Source of the DNA: Saxidomus purpurata
Lineage: Eukaryota > Mollusca > Bivalvia > Venerida > Veneridae
Length of the DNA: 64,000 nt
Direction of reading: 5' to 3'
Assembly (NCBI GenBank): GCA_022818135.1
Contig: JAFMSR010000002.1
Span: forward strand, 44,864,699 to 44,928,698
Part shown: positions 57,592 through 64,000 of the stretch, in pieces
Layout: each line of letters begins with the position of its first letter
Numbering within the stretch: the first letter of the stretch is position 1
Translations under genes and position numbers: made by a program
Notes under the pieces: model-generated
Told to the model about the DNA's origin: nothing
What the model saw: the letters and a program-made list of their open reading frames with translations, nothing else
Database searches by the model: none

Positions 57592-58190
57592 GATTTTATT
57601 TCGTTGACAACTGTCTTATTTACGAACGATTACATATATATTAACCTAAAACAATTATTTAGAAAAAAAACACGTACAAAATTTACGTACATTTCCGAAA
57701 GAGAACTCGGTTGAACAAAATAACCCGCCATTTATTGGGGCTGGCGCTTCTTGTTAAGTTGGAGCTGAGTAGGCACAGAGAACGGTTTTACCGATTACAA
57801 GGTAACCAAGAATCATTTTTGGTTTTCCCTATTATACACATTGTACAGTACTGTATTTATATTTCATTGCTGGTATTGCTTTGCTTATTTCTGTTAAACA
57901 CATTGTACAGTTATTACAATTTGTTATTATTTTTTTCTCTAAACAAAAGATATATTTTATCGTCCTCGATAAATGGCGGGTGATTTTGATCACGTGAGTT
58001 CCTTCTCGGGAATGTACGTAAATTGTATCTTTTTTGTAGAGAAATTTAGTTTAAGGTAAATATAATGTAATCGTTCGTAAATAACAAAGTTGCCAATGAA
58101 ATAACAATTACAAAGTTGCCAATGAAATAACAATTACAAAGTTGCCAATGAAATAACAATTACAAAGTTGTCAATGAAATAACAATTACA
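57592..58190. mobile_element. Element K: about 120-bp TIRs, right end tandemly amplified
   Basis: Left arm from about 57599 (ttatttcgttgacaactgtc, ttatttacgaacgattacat, 'tttacgtacatttcc', 'acccgccatttatt') is matched in reverse by the right arm up to about 58100 (aaatggcgggtg, 'ggaatgtacgtaaatt', 'atgtaatcgttcgtaaataa', 'caaagttgccaatgaaataa'). At the right end the outermost 26 bp (acaaagttgccaatgaaata-acaatt) is repeated about four times (58084-58187), then acaatt repeats. A 90-residue hydrophobic frame at 57711-57983 between the arms has no recognisable domain. Confidence 0.75.
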
Positions 58191-58199
58191 ATTACAATT

Positions 58200-58483
58200 A
58201 TTTTTCATCCACATCATCAGATCATATCGTTTGAAGTTGTACAAAGCGCCGACTGAATTATTTTTATTGATCTCTCAAACTATTTATAATGTTGACCATG
58301 TGATTATTTTTCATTTAACTTAGGTTTTATAACTTCACTGCAACCCATGTATTTGTATATTCTTTTATTTTGCGTCATACATTAAATTTTGTCCACTGCA
58401 CGTTTCGACCCGCGCTTTATGTAAGGTTCAGCGCAAATCACGAAGGTCAGAAGTTGCTTTAGGGGAGTTAATTTATAGCCCCT
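58200..58483. other. Unassigned spacer
   Basis: No feature recognised. Confidence 0.5.
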
Positions 58484-58664
58484 AGACCTTCAGCACTCAC
58501 AGCGCTTTGATTATGATAGGAATGGCAAAGCAAGTATGAAAGGATAAAAAAACATATAAAAAAATTAATTTATTCCTAGAAAAACAAACACGAACTTTTC
58601 TTGGTGACAAGTGGAAATAAGTTCTTGGTAGCTTATTTAATCAAAGCGCTGAAAGCACTGATGT
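58484..58664. mobile_element. Repeat O: short inverted-repeat element
   Basis: Left cagcactcacagcgctttga, tta and right, reversed, cagtgctttcagcgctttga, tta are inverted repeats with few mismatches around a 130-bp A-rich centre. A one-ended relative is at 53254-53310. No convincing target duplication. Confidence 0.6.
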
Positions 58665-59703
58665 TTTTTTTTCACTCAAGTAGTGAATGTATTAAGACAT
58701 GAGGTTATAACAGTATTATTTACACTATGTGCACATGTCGGACAGATGCACAGCTGTCTAGCTGACACAGATCAAATGGAATCTGGTAACCAGTTGCTAT
58801 TTTTTTTTTGGAATAGACCGCTTAAGCAATTTTGTTGTATACAGGCTAAAATTCGTGGCGTGACCTATTACGCTGCGGAGCCGGCCCTAACAAGAGTGAT
58901 AAGAATTAAAGGCTCGAAACACTGTTAGGGGTTTCTTACTGACGATGTCAATTCTTTGTTTTGGCTTTTTCCTGTCTGTCAGATCGTGTCAGACTCTTTG
59001 ACTGTGGTTATCACGATTGTATGAAACTACTTATCTGGTGTTAAGTGCTGTGTGTGCTTCACTTCTGCGTAGTAATTATTATTGTCCTACTTGGACAGTG
59101 GGTCTGACTCTGTTTGGGAGATAGATCAAAACTATTTGTCAGATATTTTATTGCTTGTTTCTATCTTAAATGGTTAAGATTGTGGTTGTTTTGAATTGGA
59201 ATGGTCGCCACGATATTGCTTGGGGATTGTTGAAAGCGGCGTAAAACCTGAAACAAAGTAAAAGCATTTCTTGACCGCTTTCTCTTAGCAAGACCCAACT
59301 GATGTCAGACAGAATGCAATAGCTATTGCTGCTGTAGGTTGTGTGCAAGTTTGGTACAAATAAAAACATAAATGGAGGACTATAGTGCTAAAAAGGCCGA
59401 AATGGGCATTTCAGACCTTTTCACGGGCCACAACTTCGACATGCATGATGGGATCTCGTCAGTTATCTAACTTGATGGAGATACACGCACGCACACGTTC
59501 GACGGACAACAGCAAATCTATATGCCCCACATATTATGAACTTTTGAATTAGAGTCAAATGCACCATTTGGCAGTAATCGCCTTTTGCACCCGAGTTCAC
59601 ACCCAGAATAGACAAGATTGTAGGATTAGGTGTTTGGACAGTCTTTATGCATTTCCTACACCAAAACTCATTATCTCCATGACAAAATGTTGTGCTTGGT
59701 AAA
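58665..59703. other. Unassigned, no gene seen
   Basis: Short frames at 58683-58928 and 59166-59369 lack domains. Near 59480-59530, 'cacacgttcgacggacaaca' and 'tatatgccccacatatta' resemble a 3' module of the AACAAGAG group, but no element can be delimited. Confidence 0.45.
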
Positions 59704-59934
59704 CAGTGTTAAGTAAAAGATACAAGTAACATAATATATAAAGTAACATGTTTTATTTAAAACAAAATATCAATACAAAACAGTGTTAAGTAAAAGATAC
59801 AAGTAACATAATATATGAAGTAACATGTTTTATTTAAAACAAAATATCAATACAAAACAGTGTTAAGTAAAAGATACAAGTAACATAATATATAAAGTAA
59901 CATGTTTTATTTAAAACAAAATATCAATACAAAA
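59704..59934. repeat. 77-bp tandem repeat x3, nearly identical
   Basis: cagtgttaagtaaaagatac starts at 59704, 59781 and 59858. Only isolated differences are visible between copies, so the duplication is recent. Confidence 0.92.
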
Positions 59935-60110
59935 TATTCATTAATAGAGATCACAAGGTTCAGAGAGATTTTGACATGTCAAAGTACATCATCATACATG
60001 AAGGGTTGGGTACCGGTACTTGGTATCGTATTGGTATAATCGAGAATCACTTGAAAAAGTATCAGTTAATACCGTTTGGCCAAAGTACCATCACCTTTCT
60101 CAAGTATTTT

Positions 60111-60350
60111 TGGTCTCAACTAGTTTCTCATGAGAAGCTGCCTGTTTTTAATAAAGTATTTCAGTTTGCCAGTCTGTTCAGATTGTTTTGGTAATGGTTT
60201 AAAACTGCATTATTTTCATTTAATACTAATTGGTCTCAACTAGTTTCTCATGAGAAGCTGCCTGTTTTTAATAAAGTATTTCAGTTTGCCAGTCTGTTCA
60301 GATTGTTATGGTAATGGTTTAAAACTGCATTATTTTCATTTAATACTAAT
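60111..60350. repeat. 120-bp tandem duplication x2, nearly identical
   Basis: tggtctcaactagtttctca starts at 60111 and 60231. One difference is obvious (gattgttttgg and gattgttatgg). The frame at 60250-60507 is not supported as a gene. Confidence 0.92.
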
Positions 60351-60466
60351 ACATTTTGCCAGTGTATTTTTGATATACAGATTTACAGAAGCACGATTGT
60401 GCATTTCAATGAAGAATTCAAATTTTCATTTGTTATTTAATGAAACTCAAGGTATCAGTATCGATA

Positions 60467-61160
60467 ACAAGAGGGCCATGATGGCCCTGGATCGCTCACC
60501 TAAGTAACTTGACCTCAGCAAGTATCTGTGTTACAACCTTAAGTCAAAATGAGAAGGCAAAAGCGTTCAAAGTGTAAAGTAGGTCTCTGAGTGAAGGTTA
60601 AGGTCATTAAATCTCAAGTGGTTCAAATTTGAAGGCCATAGCTTCAAAAATACAGATGTAGGTCACTGGGACAAGGTGAAGGTCATCAAAAGTGAAAGTT
60701 CAATTCTGCAAACAAAGTAGCACAAGTGGTACAAATATCAAAGCCATATGTCTTATACTTCCTAGAAAGGAGAATTTTTTCTATATAACTAAATGTTTTA
60801 ACTATTAAGCCCCAGGGCGGGGCCAATTTTGACCAAAGGGGAATGATTTGAACAATTTTGGTAGAGGTCCACTAGACAATGCTACAAGCAAAATATCTAA
60901 GCTCTAGACGTTATGGTTCAATAGAAGAAGATCTTTAAAAGTTTCTTTCCTTTCGGTTGCCATGGCAACCAGAGTTCTCAATGGAATACAATTCTTTGAA
61001 CAATTTTTGTACAGGTTAATGCAAGGAAGGTCCTGATAAAGTTTGATCAAATTCTGACTATTTGTTTAGGAGATGTTGTTTGAAGAAATTGTTGACACAC
61101 CCACTCAGACGGACATCATGCTATCACAAAGCTCACCTTGTCACTTTGTGACAGATGAGC
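60467..61160 (+). mobile_element. Family A element (A8), full length with one core unit
   Basis: 5' aacaagagggccatgatggc, cctggatcgctcacc with the near-palindrome intact. A middle with ggtcactgggacaaggtgaa, 'gaaggtcat'-type units different from A1. One A core unit (gggcggggccaattttgacc). 3' module (ggttgccatggcaaccagag). End gctcaccttgtcactttgtg, acagatgagc, a hairpin. Confidence 0.82.
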
Positions 61161-61660
61161 AAGATGAGCTAAGTATACTGCGTCGTTTTGTTTGTATCGG
61201 TTAATGGTGCCATACAGTTTGGTTGCCAACGGTACCCAACTCTTCATACATGATGAAACAAAACTAAGATAGCTTTGCAAAATCCTGCAGACTTGCTTTA
61301 GTATATATAGTACTATGCAGACTTTTTTGCTGAGCAATGAAAAAGGGTCATTCATTTGGTATTACACATGTGAAGCGAGTCCAGACAATATTTCTCTATA
61401 GGAGCAAAGTGCATTGAAAATCAGTTTCTTGTAGTGACTCGTATATAAAACTTGTCAAAGATCATTGCAACATTAGACATACCAATTCCAAAGTAAACGA
61501 CTGCTTATTTATCAAGGAAATAATTGTTCAGTTTGATATTACTATAGACATAAATGACATTCTGTATTACAAACTAGTTCAAACTAAAGGGGTGTTCAGT
61601 GTTGTCATTAACAACTGGCTGGCGGACGAAATGTTGTTTCAAAACTACAAAATAATGGAA
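61161..61660. other. Unassigned, no gene seen
   Basis: No supported feature. Confidence 0.5.
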
Positions 61661-62335
61661 ATTTCTATTATAGCATGCCTATTCAGTGTGATTTTCCCTG
61701 TAGTTCAAATGAGATTTCGGCCGGATCAAAGAAAACGTATTAACTGTAATGTTTAATTATTGTCTTAAAATCGGTTTATCATTTTTGCAAAAATTAAAGT
61801 TTGTTAAAAAATGCACATGGAACAAGATTGCATTTGAGAAAAATGCTATGCCACCGCATGGTTCAAATTTTATAGCTGTACATTAATTTCTATTATAGCA
61901 TGCCTATTCAGTGTGATTTTCCCTGTAGTTCAAATGAGATTTCGGCCGGATCAAAGAAAATGTATTAACTGTAATGTTTAATTATTGTCTTAAAATCGGT
62001 TTATCATTTTTGCAAAAATTAAAGTTTGTTAAAAAATGCACATGGAACAAGATTGCATTTGAGAAAAATGCTATGCCACCGCATGGTTAAAATTTTATAG
62101 CTGTACATTAATTTCTATTATAGCATGCCTATTCAGTGTGATTTTCCCTGTAGTTCAAATGAGATTTCGGCCGGATCAAAGAAAACGTATTAACTGTAAT
62201 GTTTAATTATTGTCTTAAAATCGGTTTATCATTTTTGCAAAAATTAAAGTTTGTTAAAAAATGCACATGGAACAAGATTGCATTTGAGAAAAATGCTATG
62301 CCACTGCATGGTTCATATTTTATAGCTGTACATTA
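61661..62335. repeat. 225-bp tandem repeat x3, nearly identical
   Basis: atttctattatagcatgcct starts at 61661, 61886 and 62111, exactly 225 apart. Each unit ends in 'ttatagctgtacattaa'. Differences are single bases. Each contains ctatgccaccgcatgg, which recalls the hairpin end of element L at 63935-63967. Confidence 0.93.
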
Positions 62336-63967
62336 AAGGACAAGAAAGTAGGTCACATCATCAAAATCTAGGTCAAAGTTCAATTTTACAACTAAAACTG
62401 TGCACATGGTCAAAATGTCATTGCTGTACATCAAAGGACAAGAAAGTAGGTCACTGTCCCCTTGGGCAAGGCATAATTTTGACCCAAGGGTTTAATAACA
62501 ATCTCGATACAGGTCCACCAAACAACATTTCAAGTCAAATATCTAAGCTATAGCTTTCTCCCATTCAGAAAACATTTGTTTTATTTTCTGTTTTTACTAT
62601 GTGTACATAATGAGAATCACTGCCCCCGGGCAGGGCCAATTTTTGACATTTGAACAACTTTGGTAGAGGACCTATAGATGATATTATATATCAAACATCA
62701 AAGCTCTATGCCTTGAACCTTCAGATAATTTTTTTTTTTGTTCACTATATGTACATAATGAAAATCAATGACCCCCGGGGCGGAACCAATTTTGACCCCA
62801 GGGCTATAATTTGAACAATCTTGCTAGAGGTTCACTACACAATGTTTCATGCAAAATATCTTAACTTTATCCTTTGTAAATATAGAGAAGATGATTTTTT
62901 AAGTTTTAACTATATACATATAGGATAAACCTATGGCTCCCAGGGGCGGGGCTAATTTTGACACAAGAGGCAAAATTTGAACAACTTTGGTAGAGTACCT
63001 TTAGATGATATTATTTAACAAATATTAAAGCTCTAAGCCTTGTACCTTAAGACAATAAGATTTTTTTATTTTTTACTATATGTATATATTGAAATCAATG
63101 ACCCCCAGGGCGGGGACAATTTTGACCCCAGGGCTATAATTTGAACAATCTTGCTAGAGTTTTACAACACAATGTTTCATGCAAAATATCTAACCTTTAG
63201 CATTTGTCAATTGCTAGAAGAAATTTTTTTAAAGTTTTTACTATATACATATAAGGAAAACCAATGACCCCTGGGGCGGGCCGATTTTGACCCCAGGGCT
63301 ATAATTTGAACAATCTGGGTAGAGGTCTACCAGACAATGCCTTATGCAAAATATCTAAGCTCTTAGCCTTTTGGGTCTTTACAAGAAGGTGTTTTAAGTT
63401 TTTACTATATGTACATATAGCGAAAATCAATGACCCGGGCGGGGCCGATTTTGACCCAAGGGCTATAATTTGAACAATCTTGGTAAGGGTCTACCAGATG
63501 ATGCCTTATGCAAAATATCTAAGCTCTAGGCCTTTTGGGTTTTTACAAGAAGGTATTTTAAGTTTTTACTATATGTACATAGTGAAAATCAATGACCCCG
63601 GGCGGGGCCAATTTTGACCCCAGGGCTATAATTTGAACAATCTTGTTAGAGGTCTACCAGACAATGCCTTATGCAAAATATCTAAGCTCTAGGCCTTTTG
63701 GGTCTTTACAAGAAGATTTTTTAAATTTATTCTTATTATTCCTTTTGGTTGCCATGGCAACCAGATTTCTGCATGGAATGAAATTCTTTGAACAACTTTG
63801 GAAGCCCTTCACCCAAGGAACAATCCTGCCAGGTTTGGTTGAAATTGGACAAGTGGTTTTTCACAAGAAGATTTTTTAAGTTCACTATATAATCTATATA
63901 ACACACACACAAACACACACAGGTGAATCGCTATATGCCACCGCATCGCAGATGCTGCGGTGGCATA
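62336..63967 (+). mobile_element. Element L: family A-type core x8 with a strong terminal hairpin
   Basis: From 'ggacaagaaagtaggtcact' it runs through about eight core units of 155-166 bp (landmark ttttgaccccagggctataa at about 62790, 63120, 63283, 63613, variants between). The 3' module is ggttgccatggcaaccagat, 'tctgcatggaatgaaattct'. An (AC)n microsatellite lies at 63901-63921. It ends tatgccaccgcatcgcagat, gctgcggtggcata, an almost perfect hairpin. The two frames at 63643-63918 are not genes. Confidence 0.8.
63935..63967 (+). other. Terminal hairpin of element L
   Basis: tatgccaccgca pairs with tgcggtggcata around a short loop (tcgcagatgc): 12 bp of stem, GC-rich, directly at the element's 3' end and followed by an A-rich tail. 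Confidence 0.85.
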
Positions 63968-64000
63968 AAAATAAAAAATTCCATTGCAATTTCTTTTGTC

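Noticed and set aside
57711..57983. Membrane protein of 90 residues with hydrophobic C-terminal half
   Set aside because: Hydrophobicity follows from T-rich DNA; the frame lies between the arms of element K and overlaps part of an arm. No homologue recognised.

Overview
This window looks like repeat-rich, AT-rich nuclear DNA of a marine invertebrate, most likely a bivalve mollusc of the clam type. That is an inference. It rests on the mix of repeats: a Tx1/L1-like LINE, a CR1/L2-like LINE, tRNA-derived SINEs, many TTAA- and TA-flanked MITEs, and several families of short non-autonomous elements with tandemly repeated 120-170 bp cores, an arrangement I associate with bivalve genomes. I found no host protein-coding exon, rRNA or intact tRNA gene on either strand. 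Every long ORF is either a decayed transposon protein or a by-product of tandem repeats. The window therefore reads as intergenic or deep intronic sequence built by nested transposition.

Layout. 0-13 kb: a head-to-head pair of family A fragments, then a family B element (B1) split by an L1/Tx1-like LINE (3216-11398, 15-bp target duplication). That LINE is itself split by a 5'-truncated CR1/L2-like LINE (6493-8151). A second, inverted family B copy (B2, 11760-12976) sits inside a family C MITE. 13-16 kb: a nest of C, D, H, E and A elements from which an insertion order can be read. 16-19 kb: a family A copy, a 901-bp foldback palindrome (FB1), and a templated duplication of part of the A copy. 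19-31 kb: E, C, a SINE, a hAT-type element with a BED-finger remnant and perfect 8-bp TSDs, and the F, G and Q elements, including a homopolymer tract of doubtful quality. 31-34 kb: a partial FB1 relative, a short TTAA element, and a 1622-bp foldback element (FB2) made of inverted 42-bp minisatellites. 34-45 kb: F, A, D, E and G elements, a SINE, and more H, C and J MITEs. 45-52 kb: C, H, I and J MITEs, then a long stretch with little recognisable. 52-64 kb: two long E elements, SINE remnants, a long-TIR element (K), recent tandem duplications (77 bp x3, 120 bp x2, 225 bp x3), and A/L elements with a strong terminal hairpin.

How the parts relate. Families A, B, E, F, G and Q look like variants of one modular design: a 5' end starting AACAAGAG or close to it, a family-specific tandem core, and a 3' end that can form a hairpin. 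They differ mainly in the core. This resembles non-autonomous Helitron-like (Helentron/HINE) elements and bivalve tandem-repeat-containing elements such as pearl, but no Rep/helicase gene is present here, so the assignment is inference. FB1 and FB2 share a different design: TA-flanked TIRs whose arms are inverted tandem arrays. Family letters are local labels used only in this annotation.
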